DNA from: Salinisphaera hydrothermalis | GTDB taxonomy: Bacteria > Pseudomonadota > Gammaproteobacteria > Nevskiales > Salinisphaeraceae | NCBI RefSeq assembly: GCF_040361195.1 | Contig: NZ_APNE01000016.1 | Reading direction: 5' to 3' (one strand) | Length of the DNA: 64,000 nt | Part shown: positions 33,576 through 43,230 of the stretch, piece after piece | Layout of the letters: each line of letters opens with the position of its first letter | Numbering within the stretch: position 1 is the first letter of the stretch | Notes under the pieces: generated by a model | The model's database searches: none | Seen by the model: only the letters and a program-made list of their open reading frames with translations | What the model was told of the DNA's origin: nothing | Made by a program: the position numbers and the translations under genes

Positions 33576-35275
33576 CGCGCATGGATCGCACGGCTTACGC
33601 CGAGATGTTCGGGCCCGCAGCGGGCGACCGCGTGCGGCTCGGCGATACCGCCCTGGTCATCGAGATCGAGTCCGATAACGGCCATTACGGCGACGAAGTG
33701 AAGTTCGGCGGCGGCAAGGTCGTGCGTGACGGCATGGGGCAGAGCCAGCACGGTAACGATATCGCCGCCGATACGGTGATCACCAATGTCGTGATCTTGG
33801 ACTGGTGGGGCATCGTGAAGGCCGATGTGGGCATCTCGGCCGGCCGTATATCCGGCATCGGCAAGGCCGGCAATCCGGACGTCATGGACGGCGTCGAGAT
33901 CGTGATCGGGCCGGGTACGGAAATCATCGCTGGCGAGGGTCAGATTCTGACCGCCGGTGGCATCGACGCGCATATTCATTTCGTGTGTCCGCAGCAGATC
34001 GAGGAAGCGCTGGCCTCGGGCGTGACCACCATGATCGGCGGCGGCACAGGGCCGGCCACCGGCACCAAGGCCACGACGGCCACCCCGGGCCCCTGGCACA
34101 TGCATCGCATGCTCGAAGCCGCGGATGCGTTTCCCATGAACCTCGGTTTCCTCGGCAAGGGCAATGCCAGTCTGCCCGGCCCGTTGCACAAGCAGGTTCT
34201 CGCCGGCGCCTGCGGGCTGAAGCTGCACGAGGACTGGGGCACGACGCCGGCCGCCATCGACAACTGTCTGACGGTAGCTGACGAAACCGATGTCCAGGTG
34301 GCCATTCATACCGACACCCTCAACGAATCCGGCTTCGTCGAAGATACCTTCGCCGCCTTCAAGGACCGGGTGATTCATACCTATCACACCGAGGGCGCCG
34401 GCGGCGGCCATGCGCCGGACATCATCACCGCGGCCGGCAAACCCAACGTGCTGCCCTCGAGCACCAATCCGACGCGGCCGTATACGGCCAACACGGTCGA
34501 CGAGCATCTCGACATGCTCATGGTCTGTCATCACCTGAGCCCGTCGATCGCCGAGGACGTGGCGTTCGCCGATTCGCGCATCCGGCGTGAAACCATCGCC
34601 GCCGAAGACATCCTCCATGATCTCGGCGCGTTCTCCATGATCGCTTCCGATTCCCAGGCCATGGGCCGCGTGGGCGAAGTCATCACCCGGACATGGCAGA
34701 CCGCCCACAAGATGCGCGTCCAGCGCGGGCCGGCCCCGGGCGATTCCGAAAGGGCGGACAACGAACGCGTCAAGCGTTATATCGCCAAATACACCATCAA
34801 CCCGGCGATCACGCACGGCATCGCGCACGAGGTGGGCTCGGTCGAGGTGGGCAAGCTGGCGGATCTCGTACTGTGGAAGCCGGCGTTCTTTGGCACCAAG
34901 CCGGCGACGATCATCAAGGGCGGCGCGATCGCCATGGCGCCGATGGGCGATCCGAACGCCTCGATTCCCACGCCCCAGCCGGTACACTACCGACCGATGT
35001 TCGGCGCCTATGGCCGCTCGCGCACCGCGACATCGGTGACGTTCACCTCGGCGGCCGCACTGGCGGCCGGCATCGGCGAACAGCTCGGCCTGCGCAAGCG
35101 GCTGGTCGCGGTGACCGGCACCCGGCAATTGTCCAAGGCCGATATGCGCAACAACGACGCCTTGCCCCATATCGAGGTCGACCCCCAGACCTACGATGTC
35201 CGGGCCGACGGCGAACTCCTGGTCTGTGAACCGGCGGCGGAACTGCCGCTGGCACAGCGTTATTTTCTGTTCTAG
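33572..35275 (+). CDS. ureC: Urease alpha subunit UreC (catalytic)
   Basis: Catalytic subunit that hydrolyses urea to ammonia and carbamate at a di-nickel site. The 567 residues equal the Klebsiella aerogenes length and numbering: His134 and His136 (DAHIHF), carbamylated Lys217 (GLKLHEDWG), His246, His272, the flap and catalytic His320 (VCHHLS) and Asp360 (SDSQAMGRVGE) are all present. No residue of the active site is altered, so the enzyme should be functional if nickel is loaded. Confidence 0.98.
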   Translation: MTRMDRTAYAEMFGPAAGDRVRLGDTALVIEIESDNGHYGDEVKFGGGKVVRDGMGQSQHGNDIAADTVITNVVILDWWGIVKADVGISAGRISGIGKAGNPDVMDGVEIVIGPGTEIIAGEGQILTAGGIDAHIHFVCPQQIEEALASGVTTMIGGGTGPATGTKATTATPGPWHMHRMLEAADAFPMNLGFLGKGNASLPGPLHKQVLAGACGLKLHEDWGTTPAAIDNCLTVADETDVQVAIHTDTLNESGFVEDTFAAFKDRVIHTYHTEGAGGGHAPDIITAAGKPNVLPSSTNPTRPYTANTVDEHLDMLMVCHHLSPSIAEDVAFADSRIRRETIAAEDILHDLGAFSMIASDSQAMGRVGEVITRTWQTAHKMRVQRGPAPGDSERADNERVKRYIAKYTINPAITHGIAHEVGSVEVGKLADLVLWKPAFFGTKPATIIKGGAIAMAPMGDPNASIPTPQPVHYRPMFGAYGRSRTATSVTFTSAAALAAGIGEQLGLRKRLVAVTGTRQLSKADMRNNDALPHIEVDPQTYDVRADGELLVCEPAAELPLAQRYFLF

Positions 35276-35315
35276 TTCGACGCTCGGCGTCGACCTCATA
35301 GCTCTCCATAACGAC

Positions 35316-35868
<553 letters not shown>

Positions 35869-35876
<8 letters not shown>

Positions 35877-36564
35877 CGCCGACCAGGCGCTCGCGCTGCA
35901 GCGATTGCTGCAACTCGCCAGCCCATCGCTGCCGGTCGGTGCTTTCGCGTATTCCGAAGGGCTGGAAGCCGCGGTCGAGCGCGGCTGGCTGCGCGATGAG
36001 CACGATGTACGCGACTGGCTCGCGGCCAGTCTGGAGGCGACGCTCGTGCCGCTCGATCTGGCGATCTATGGCCGGTTGCATGTGGCTTGGGAAGCCGGGG
36101 ATATCGCGTGCGTGCAGGATTGGAGCCGATATCTGCTGACCTCGCGCGAGACCGCCGAACGCCGGGCTCAGGAACGTCATCTCGGACACGCGCTCGCCAC
36201 TTTGCTCGACGGTATGGGCGAGGCGGGCGCTGCCGATTGGCGCATCGGCGGGGCGCAGGCCGATGATGTGTCGTTCGCAGCCCTCTGGGCTCTGGCGGCC
36301 ACACGCTGGCGGATCGACGTCCGCAGCGCGGCGTCGGGGCTGGCATGGACCTGGCTGGAAAACCAAGTGTTGGCGGCGGTGAAACTCGTGCCGCTGGGGC
36401 AGACGCGCGGCCAGATCCTGTTGTTCGAACTGGCACAGCATGTGCCGGCGGCGGTCGCGCGCGCCTTTGAGCTGACCGATAAGGAGTTGGGCGGATCGCT
36501 GCCCGGCGTCACTCTGGCCAGCACCGCTCACGAAACAATGTATTCACGGCTCTACCGGTCGTGA
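35869..36564 (+). CDS. ureF: Urease accessory protein UreF
   Basis: All-helical GTPase regulator that works with UreD and UreG in nickel insertion. The 231 residues contain LLQLASPSLPVGAFAYSEGL with the family N-terminal motif, RDWLAASLEATLVPLDL-like helices, ETAERRAQERHLGHAL and the late VKLVPLGQTRGQILLF. The start overlaps ureE and ureG follows. Confidence 0.95.
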
Positions 36565-36587
36565 TCGATCACCTGCAAGAGGTAAGT

Positions 36588-37199
36588 ATGGACAAGCAAT
36601 CGCCGCTGCGCGTCGGTATCGGTGGCCCGGTGGGATCCGGCAAGACGGCACTGACCGATGCGTTGTGCAAGGCCATGCGCGACAAGTATTCGATTGCCGT
36701 CGTGACCAACGATATCTATACCCGCGAGGATGCCGATTTCCTGATTCGCAGCGGCGCCTTGCCGGAAGAACGGATTCGCGGCGTGGAGACGGGAGGCTGC
36801 CCGCATACCGCGATTCGCGAGGATGCCTCGGCCAATCTGGCCGCCATCGACGAACTGACCGCGACGTTCGACGATCTCGACGTAATCCTGATCGAAAGCG
36901 GCGGCGATAACCTGGCCGCGACGTTCTCGCCGGAACTGTCGGATCTGACTCTTTATGTCATCGACGTCTCGGCCGGCGACAAGATCCCGCGCAAGGGCGG
37001 TCCGGGCATCACGCGTTCGGACCTGTTGGTGATCAACAAGACCGACCTAGCGCCATATGTTGGGGCCTCGCTCGACGTCATGGATCGAGACGCCAAGATG
37101 ATGCGCGGCGATCGTCCAACGCTGTTCACCAACCTGCGTGCCGGCGATGGGCTGACTGACATTATGGCGTTCATCGAACGCGAAGGCGTGCTGGCATAG
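36588..37199 (+). CDS. ureG: Urease accessory GTPase UreG
   Basis: SIMIBI-class GTPase that powers nickel delivery to urease. The 203 residues have the P-loop VGIGGPVGSGKTAL, the metal-binding Cys-Pro-His in VETGGCPHTAIREDA, LIESGGDNLAATFSPELSD and the base-recognition VINKTDLAP. The ATG at 36588 has AGAGG upstream; an in-frame GTG at 36561 inside the ureF end is less likely. Confidence 0.97.
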   Translation: MDKQSPLRVGIGGPVGSGKTALTDALCKAMRDKYSIAVVTNDIYTREDADFLIRSGALPEERIRGVETGGCPHTAIREDASANLAAIDELTATFDDLDVILIESGGDNLAATFSPELSDLTLYVIDVSAGDKIPRKGGPGITRSDLLVINKTDLAPYVGASLDVMDRDAKMMRGDRPTLFTNLRAGDGLTDIMAFIEREGVLA

Positions 37200-37207
37200 C
37201 GGGGACC

Positions 37208-37247
37208 GACGCTCCGCTCTGGTGCAAATGCACCGGGTCGGGGCGTC
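37208..37247 (+). other. Long stem-loop between ureG and the permease gene
   Basis: GACGCTCCG (37208-37216) can pair with CGGGGCGTC (37239-37247), and GGTGCA (37221-37226) pairs perfectly with TGCACC (37229-37234); the middle four positions pair mostly by wobble. No U-tract follows, so it is not a classical terminator. It could be a Rho-dependent end, an RNA-stability element or a regulatory leader for the permease. Confidence 0.5.
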
Positions 37248-37291
37248 TGACGCGTTGTTGAGCGCTTGCGCAAGCACAGGGCCCGCCCCCG

Positions 37292-38995
37292 GTGCACGTC
37301 GATACAGGGCTGGCCGGTAGCTGGCATCAACATTGCTCTGAACACCACTCGACATTTCAACCGGTGATCGATGTGGCCAGTACGAGCGACACGCTTTTTC
37401 GTCCCGAGGACGATGCCGCCAGCGCAAAGAACGAGACGCTGGAGGACTACACCCTGCGTTATGCGCCGCATTCCTTTCGGCGCTGGGGGCCGATGACGGT
37501 GGCCATCACGGCACTCGGCGGGATTGCCTATCTGGCCGATTTCTCGATCGGCGCGAGTATCGCGATCAGCTACGGCACGGCAAATGCCATTCTGGCGATC
37601 CTGTTTGCGGCCGCGCTCATCTTCATCACCGGCCTGCCGGTGGCGTATTACGCGGCGCGCTACAACATCGATCTGGATCTGATCACGCGCGGCGCCGGTT
37701 TCGGCTACTACGGCTCGGTGCTCACCGCGATCATCTTTGCGTCGTTTACTTTCATCTTCTTCGCCCTCGAAGGCTCGATCATGGCCCAGGGCTTGCTCGT
37801 CGGCCTCGGCATCCCGCTCTGGCTGGGTTACCTGATCGCCACGATGATCGTGCTGCCGCTGGTGATCTACGGCATGAAGGCACTGTCGAAACTCCAGCTC
37901 TGGACCACGCCGTTCTGGCTGGTCCTGATGGCGGCGCCGGTCATCTATCTGGTCTCGGCCAAGCCGCAGGTGGTGGGTGACTGGCTGCAATATACCGGCA
38001 CGCAAGGCTATGGCGGTGTCAGTCTCGCAGCGGTCATGTTGGGCGCCGGTGTCGTGCTGGCCTTGATGGGCCAGATCGGCGAGCAGATTGATTATCTGCG
38101 CTTCATGCCGGCGAAAACGGCCGACAACCGTCGCCAGTGGTGGACGGCGGTGCTGGCGGCGGGCCCGGGCTGGGTCGTGCTCGGCGCGATCAAACAGATG
38201 ATCGGCGCGCTGCTGGCGTTCTATCTGCTGTCGAAGGTCGCGGGCTCCGCCGCCACCGAGCCGGTCCGCCAGTTCGTCTCGATCTTTTCCGACATGGTGC
38301 CGATGTGGCTGGCACTGGCGTTGTCCGTGGTGCTGGTCGTGATCAGCCAGATCAAGATCAACGTCACCAATGCCTATTCGGGGTCGCTCGCCTGGACCAA
38401 TGCCTTCACCCGCATCACGCGGCATTACCCGGGGCGCGTGGTGTTCGTGGTGGTCAACGTTAGTATCGCGCTGGCGCTCATGGAAGGCGATATGTTCGCC
38501 GTGTTGAACAACATCCTGGGCTTCTACTCCAATTGCGCGATCGCGTGGGTGGTCGTCGTAGCCACGGATATCGTGATCAACAAGTACATGCTGGGTATTT
38601 CGCCCAAGCTGCCGGAGTTCCGGCGTGGCATGCTGTACCCGATCAATCCGGTCGGCACGGTATCGTTCATCCTCGCCGCGGGACTGGCCATTGCGGCCTA
38701 CTTCGGCGTGCTGGGCGCGTTTCTGTCGTCCTATCCGCCGTTGATCGCGGTGGCGGTCGGCGTGGTGTGTCCTCCGATTCTGGCGATCGCTACGCGCGGG
38801 CGGTTCTATCTGCGAAAGAGCGAAGACGGCGTCAATGCGCCGCGCTTCACCGAGGACGGCACGCCGTCCAGCGCGATATATGCCTGCACGGCCTGCAACG
38901 CCGATTTCGAACGGCCCGACGTGCTGTATTCGGCCCACCACAACGGGGTGGTCTGCTCCTTGTGTCGTGCCGTGGAGCCGCTCGGGGCGAGTTAG
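37292..38995 (+). CDS. NCS1-family purine/pyrimidine-type permease with C-terminal zinc-ribbon-like tail
   Basis: Inner-membrane transporter of the nucleobase-cation-symport-1 (cytosine/purine/allantoin) family: ETLEDYTLRYAPHSFRRWGP before the first helix, then 12 predicted membrane segments, with GAGFGYYGSV, MGQIGEQIDYLRFMP and ISQIKINVTNAYSGSLAW. After the last helix a soluble tail carries CTAC (Cys532, Cys535) and CSLC (Cys555, Cys558) with His549/550 between, like a small zinc ribbon. The substrate is unknown; its position after ureG and before a nickel permease suggests a nitrogen compound broken down to urea. The GTG at 37292 is the longest start; GTGs at 37364 and 37373 are also possible. 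Confidence 0.82.
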   Translation: MHVDTGLAGSWHQHCSEHHSTFQPVIDVASTSDTLFRPEDDAASAKNETLEDYTLRYAPHSFRRWGPMTVAITALGGIAYLADFSIGASIAISYGTANAILAILFAAALIFITGLPVAYYAARYNIDLDLITRGAGFGYYGSVLTAIIFASFTFIFFALEGSIMAQGLLVGLGIPLWLGYLIATMIVLPLVIYGMKALSKLQLWTTPFWLVLMAAPVIYLVSAKPQVVGDWLQYTGTQGYGGVSLAAVMLGAGVVLALMGQIGEQIDYLRFMPAKTADNRRQWWTAVLAAGPGWVVLGAIKQMIGALLAFYLLSKVAGSAATEPVRQFVSIFSDMVPMWLALALSVVLVVISQIKINVTNAYSGSLAWTNAFTRITRHYPGRVVFVVVNVSIALALMEGDMFAVLNNILGFYSNCAIAWVVVVATDIVINKYMLGISPKLPEFRRGMLYPINPVGTVSFILAAGLAIAAYFGVLGAFLSSYPPLIAVAVGVVCPPILAIATRGRFYLRKSEDGVNAPRFTEDGTPSSAIYACTACNADFERPDVLYSAHHNGVVCSLCRAVEPLGAS

Positions 38996-39091
38996 CGTGC
39001 ACGAGCCATTGCACCGGGTGATCCGCGTAAAGAGCGCAGCCAAGGCGCTCGTCGCGCGTTACGGTTGGACGGAGGGTTTCGATGTACAGGG

Positions 39092-40120
39092 ATGTCCGGT
39101 TTGAAGCATGAACTTGACGCCGGGCGTCGCGGTGCGTCGGTTCGCGGTGTGGTTGTCGCGGTCGCGCTGCTGCATCTCGCCGGATTCGCGGTGTTGGCAC
39201 TGGCCGCGACCCAGGGCGTGCTGTTGTTCGGTCTGGCCGGATTGGCCTATCTGTTCGGCTTGCGGCATGCCTTCGATATCGACCATATCGCCGCCATCGA
39301 CAACGTCACGCGCAAGCTCGTGCGCGATGGTCGCCGCGCGACATCGGTGGGATTCGCATTCTCGCTCGGGCATTCGACCGTCGTGTTCCTGTTGTGTTTG
39401 CTGACGGCGCTATTTGCCCGCCAGGTCAACGCACATATGGGGGATATTGCCGGCCTGGGCGGGGTGATCGGCACCATCGTGTCGGCCACGTTTCTCGGCC
39501 TGATCGGCGTGCTCAATCTCCAGGTCCTGCGGGGCCTGTGGCGCCAGCGCCGCATGCCGGCTTCCGATCGCGATGCGACGGTCGAGGCGTTGCTGGCTCG
39601 GCGTGGTGTCATGTCGCGATGGATCGGCCGCGGCTATCGCTGGGTCGACGCCGGATGGAAGATGTATCCCGTGGGCGTGGCCTTTGGCCTGGGCTTCGAT
39701 ACGGCCACAGAGGTCGCGTTGCTGGGCCTGTCTGCCACGGCGGCACAAAACACGCTGTGGTCGCCCTGGATGATCATGGCGCTGCCGTTGCTGTTCGCCG
39801 CCGGTATGACGCTGATGGACTCCGCCAACGGCTATTTCATGCAACGGGCTTATGGCTGGGGGCAGGCCGGGGCCGGCCGGCGCCTGGGCTTCAATATTGC
39901 GGTCACCGCGTTTTCCGTGACGGTTGCGCTGTTGGTAAGTCTGCTGGAATGGGGCGAGCTGATCGTCGACCAATGGGCGCCAGGCGGTTGGTTCGCCCGT
40001 AGCTTGGCCTTGTTGCCCAGTGGATTGATGGGCGCGGCCGTGGTGCTGGTTTTCTTGCTGGCGTGGGCGCTGTGGTATCGCCGGCATCGACGTGCCCCGA
40101 GCGTGATGCCGACGGGGTGA
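39092..40120 (+). CDS. NiCoT-family nickel/cobalt permease (HoxN/NixA type)
   Basis: High-affinity nickel uptake. The 342 residues have eight predicted membrane segments and the NiCoT signatures: LFGLRHAFDIDHIAAIDN in helix 2 (Ile replaces the usual Ala before the second Asp), GFAFSLGHSTVVF, and LGFDTATEVALLGL. It follows the urease locus and the NCS1 permease, so its role is most likely to supply nickel for urease. The ATG at 39092 is chosen; an in-frame TTG at 39065 would add 9 residues. A good ribosome site (GGAGGG, 39071-39076) is closer to an out-of-frame ATG at 39082. Confidence 0.9.
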   Translation: MSGLKHELDAGRRGASVRGVVVAVALLHLAGFAVLALAATQGVLLFGLAGLAYLFGLRHAFDIDHIAAIDNVTRKLVRDGRRATSVGFAFSLGHSTVVFLLCLLTALFARQVNAHMGDIAGLGGVIGTIVSATFLGLIGVLNLQVLRGLWRQRRMPASDRDATVEALLARRGVMSRWIGRGYRWVDAGWKMYPVGVAFGLGFDTATEVALLGLSATAAQNTLWSPWMIMALPLLFAAGMTLMDSANGYFMQRAYGWGQAGAGRRLGFNIAVTAFSVTVALLVSLLEWGELIVDQWAPGGWFARSLALLPSGLMGAAVVLVFLLAWALWYRRHRRAPSVMPTG

Positions 40121-40157
40121 CCCGGTCCGGCGACGCGATTAGACGCGCCGCCGGGTC
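40119..40157. terminator. Stem-loop between convergent NiCoT and old yellow enzyme genes
   Basis: GACCC (40119-40123) pairs with GGGTC (40153-40157), and GGCG-A-CGCG (40129-40137) pairs with CGCG-C-CGCC around ATTAGA. It overlaps the NiCoT stop codon. No clear U-tract is present, so termination activity is uncertain. Confidence 0.4.
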
Positions 40158-40181
40158 CGTTGTCGATCAGCCCCAGGCCCG

Positions 40182-41291
40182 TTACCGAGCCTGTTCCAGG
40201 GTCGGGTAATCGGTATAGCCGTGCTCGTCACCGCCATAGAAGGTCGATGGGTCCGGCTCGTTCAGCGCCGCGTCCCGAGCGAAGCGGGCCACGAGGTCCG
40301 GATTGGCGATGTACGGCCGGCCGAAGGCGGCGCCGTCGCCGTAACCGTCCTCGATCAGCTTTTCGGCACGCTCGGCCGTGTAGTGGCCACAGTAGATCAG
40401 CGCGCCGCTGGCGAAGCGCTGGCGCATCGCGGCCCGGAAATCGTCGGTGAGCTTGATGTCGCCGCCGGCCCAGTCCGGTTCGTTGATGTGCAGATAGGCC
40501 AGGCCGCGTTGTTCGAGCTGCTCGGCGAGATAGAACGCCATGGCCTTGGGCTCGTCGTCGGTCAGGCCGAAGATCTCGATGAACGGCGAGATGCGGATAC
40601 CGACCCGATCAGCGCCCATGACCTCCACCACGGCATCGACGACTTCGAGCGTCAGCCGTGCACGGTTTTCCACGGAACCGCCATAGGTATCCGTCCGTTT
40701 ATTGGCGCCGGTGGCCATGAACTGCTGCAACAGATAGGCGTTGGCGGCATGGACTTCCACCATATCGAAGCCGGCCCGCTTGGCACGGATCGCTGCCTGG
40801 CGGTATTCGTCGATGACGTCCGGAATTTCTTTGGTTTCCAGGGCGCGCGGGGTCGATGTCGGGTGATTCCCCGAACTGCCGTCCTCGAATTCGACGTAGC
40901 ACTCGGCACCTTCGGCCTTGAGCGCGCTGGGCGCGACCGGCTTGCGCCCGTCCGGATGCACCATTTCGTGGCCGATGCGGCCGACGTGCCAGAGCTGCAG
41001 GCACATACGCCCACCGGCGTCGTGCACCGCGTCGACCACCTTCGACCAGCCGGCTTCCTGTGCGTCGGTGAAGATGCCCGGGGTATAAACATAGCCACGG
41101 GCCGATTCGGAGATGTTGGTGGCCTCCGAGATGATCAGCCCGGCATTGGCGCGCTGGGCATAATAGGTCTGCTGCATCTCGCCCGGTACCAGATCGGGGC
41201 AGCGGGCGCGCGTGAGCGGCGCCATGACAACGCGATTAGGCAGTTCCAGCGAGCCGAAGCGAATTGGTGAAAGCAGTTTGTCGTAAGGCAT
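40182..41291 (-). CDS. Old yellow enzyme family alkene reductase
   Basis: NAD(P)H-dependent FMN enzyme that reduces activated alkenes, nitro compounds or nitrate esters (NemA/OYE type). The 369 residues are a TIM barrel: SPIRFGSLELPNRVVMAPLT, RARCPDLVPGEMQQTYYAQR, the substrate-binding His-x2-Asn in VEVHAANAYLLQQFM, GGSVENRARLTLEVVDAV and the FMN-phosphate loop IYCGHYTAERAEKLI. The family is broad and the physiological substrate cannot be told. Its own transcript is likely; azurin lies upstream on the same strand but with a 67-base gap. Confidence 0.92.
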   Translation of the reverse strand: MPYDKLLSPIRFGSLELPNRVVMAPLTRARCPDLVPGEMQQTYYAQRANAGLIISEATNISESARGYVYTPGIFTDAQEAGWSKVVDAVHDAGGRMCLQLWHVGRIGHEMVHPDGRKPVAPSALKAEGAECYVEFEDGSSGNHPTSTPRALETKEIPDVIDEYRQAAIRAKRAGFDMVEVHAANAYLLQQFMATGANKRTDTYGGSVENRARLTLEVVDAVVEVMGADRVGIRISPFIEIFGLTDDEPKAMAFYLAEQLEQRGLAYLHINEPDWAGGDIKLTDDFRAAMRQRFASGALIYCGHYTAERAEKLIEDGYGDGAAFGRPYIANPDLVARFARDAALNEPDPSTFYGGDEHGYTDYPTLEQAR

Positions 41292-41358
41292 GAATATCCT
41301 TGATGAACACTAACGCGATTGATTTGACGGCGTTTTTCGCAAAATCAACGGGGCGCGA

Positions 41359-41814
41359 TCAATTCGTGCTCGATACAGTCAGCGTGCCTTTCATGCCGGC
41401 CCGGAAATGGCCCGGGAACGTACAGATGTATTCATAGTCGCCGGTCTTTTTCGGCGCGGTGAAGGTCACGGTGTCGCTATGGCCGCCGCCGACCATGGCG
41501 GTATGCGCAATGATGCGATTGCTCATGGATTTTGGAATGTAGTCGTTGTTCGCGGCGCTTCGGGCCGCGTTGTCGAAGGCGCCGGCATCGGTGCCTTGCT
41601 TGAGCAACACCCAGTTGTGCGACATGGCCGAGGCCGGCAGATGCGATTTGTTCACCAGCTTGATCGTGACTTTCTGGCCAGGCGCAACGGTGATGTGGTC
41701 CTGAGAGAAACGCAGATCATTGCGTCCCACAATGGTGAAGCTCTGGGCCGGGGCCGCGACGGCGGTCGCGGCGACGAACAGCAGAACACTGGCGACAATC
41801 AGACGACGAAACAT
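41359..41814 (-). CDS. azu: Azurin (periplasmic blue copper protein)
   Basis: Small electron-transfer cupredoxin. After a signal peptide (LIVASVLLFVAATAVAAPAQ) the 151-residue precursor carries all copper ligands: His66 in SHNWVLL, Cys131 in YICTFPGHF, His136 and axial Met141 in AGMKG. Mature length is about that of Pseudomonas azurin. The ATG at 41814 has AAGGAG 6 bases upstream. Partners are not evident in the window; azurins usually exchange electrons with c-type cytochromes or protect against redox or copper stress. Confidence 0.93.
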   Translation of the reverse strand: MFRRLIVASVLLFVAATAVAAPAQSFTIVGRNDLRFSQDHITVAPGQKVTIKLVNKSHLPASAMSHNWVLLKQGTDAGAFDNAARSAANNDYIPKSMSNRIIAHTAMVGGGHSDTVTFTAPKKTGDYEYICTFPGHFRAGMKGTLTVSSTN

Positions 41815-41925
41815 CGAGAACTCCTTTGAGGGCCGATTAGCCCGGCCCGTCGAGCGCATGAGGATCGGACATCGCAATGGGCGCGACGTTCCGGCGCGGT
41901 GTCCGGAACTTATACGAACGAGCGC

Positions 41926-43050
41926 TCAGAATTGGATCACCTGTCGAATGGCTTCGCCCGCGGCCAGACGCTCGAAGCCGAGGTTGATCTCGTCGAGCGT
42001 CAGACGATGGGTGAGCAGCCGATCGACCGGCAGCCGGCCTGCCTGATAGAGCGCGATATAGTCCGGGATATCGAGCTTGGGCACATGACCGCCGAGGTAG
42101 GAGCCGAGCAGGCGGCGCTCCTGTGCCACCAGCGTCAGCGCCGGCAGCGACATGCGCGAATCGGGATGCTGCAGGCCAGCGGTGACGGTCGTGCCGCCCT
42201 TGCCGGTGGCGGCAAAGGCGAATTCGAGCGCCTTGTCGACGCCGGCGAACTCGGCGGCCAGATCCACGCCCCCACCGGTGAGATCACGAATCTGTTCGAG
42301 CGCGTGTTCGTCGCGGGTATCGACGGTCGCGGTGGCGCCCAGCGAGCGCGCGGTTTCCAGCTTGTCCGGCGCGATGTCGGCCGCGATGATCTGCGATGCG
42401 CCGCCGGCGATGGCCCCCAGTACCGCCGACAGCCCGACACCGCCCAGGCCAACCACCAGCACACTCTGACCGAGCCGCATCTGGGCGGTCTGCAACACGG
42501 CCCCGACGCCGGTCAGCACCGCACAACCGAAGACCGCGGCGATATCGAAATCCAGCGATTTATCGATCCGGATCAGCGATTCGGTGGCGACCACGGCATA
42601 TTCGGCGAAACCGGAGACACCGAGATGGTGATGCACTTCATGGCCGTTCTGCGACAGCCGGCGTCCGCCCGACAGCATCACGCCGGCGTTGTTCGCCTCG
42701 GCCCCGGGCGTGCAGAGTGCGGCGCGGCCGTCGGCACAGTACGGGCAATGGCCGCAGCTGGGCACGAAGGCACACACGACATGATCGCCGATCGCGAAAT
42801 CGATCACGCCTTCGCCGAGTTCCACGATCTCGCCGGCGGCCTCGTGGCCTAGCACCATCGGCGTGGGCCGCGGGCGATTGCCATCGATGCTCGACAGGTC
42901 CGAATGACAGAGCCCCGCGGCGTGCATCTTGACCAGCACTTCGCCGCGAGCCGGGCCGGCCAGCTCCACGGTCTCGATCGACAACGGTTTGGATTCGGAA
43001 TACGGGCGTTTCGGACCCATTTCGTGCAGTACGGCGGCACGGGTTTGCAT
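41926..43050 (-). CDS. Zinc-dependent alcohol dehydrogenase
   Basis: Medium-chain dehydrogenase of 374 residues. Catalytic zinc site: Cys in AAGLCHSDLS and His-Glu in LGHEAAGEI; structural zinc site: four Cys within SCGHCPYCADGRAALC; NAD site: VVGLGGVGLSAVLGA. Most similar by eye to the class III / benzyl-alcohol-dehydrogenase-like subgroup, which oxidises primary alcohols or S-hydroxymethyl-type adducts; the substrate is uncertain. The ATG at 43050 fits the family N-terminus. It is divergent from the phosphoribosyltransferase gene. Confidence 0.9.
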   Translation of the reverse strand: MQTRAAVLHEMGPKRPYSESKPLSIETVELAGPARGEVLVKMHAAGLCHSDLSSIDGNRPRPTPMVLGHEAAGEIVELGEGVIDFAIGDHVVCAFVPSCGHCPYCADGRAALCTPGAEANNAGVMLSGGRRLSQNGHEVHHHLGVSGFAEYAVVATESLIRIDKSLDFDIAAVFGCAVLTGVGAVLQTAQMRLGQSVLVVGLGGVGLSAVLGAIAGGASQIIAADIAPDKLETARSLGATATVDTRDEHALEQIRDLTGGGVDLAAEFAGVDKALEFAFAATGKGGTTVTAGLQHPDSRMSLPALTLVAQERRLLGSYLGGHVPKLDIPDYIALYQAGRLPVDRLLTHRLTLDEINLGFERLAAGEAIRQVIQF

Positions 43051-43230
43051 AGCGACCTCGCGAGCTGCGCCGGCGGCGCGGGCATAGGCACGTGCCGCCG
43101 CGTTGGTATAAATCAATCGGAGCCAGACTACATGAGCCCGGCATGCAGCGCCGAGACACAGCGGATTTAGATTTGTCGCCCCGCCTGTTGCACAATGCAG
43201 CGCTGACTCCAATCCAGCTCGCTCGAACCG
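43051..43230. promoter_or_regulatory. Divergent promoter region alcohol dehydrogenase / phosphoribosyltransferase
   Basis: This 180-base gap must serve both genes. GTATAAATCAAT near 43107-43118 is the most AT-rich stretch and a possible -10 region. No operator is recognised. Confidence 0.35.

Noticed and set aside
36953..39043. A 696-codon open frame on the minus strand opposite ureG and the NCS1 permease
   Set aside because: Antisense shadow of well-supported genes; Arg/His/Gln-rich sequence without domains.
38996..39091. Possible nickel/cobalt riboswitch before the NiCoT gene
   Set aside because: The 96-base leader does not show the conserved multi-helix junction of NiCo riboswitches.
39082..39111. 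A nine-codon open frame with a good ribosome site (GGAGGG) before the NiCoT gene
   Set aside because: It could be a leader peptide, but it is too short to support and has no regulatory codon bias; the ribosome site may simply serve the NiCoT start at 39092.
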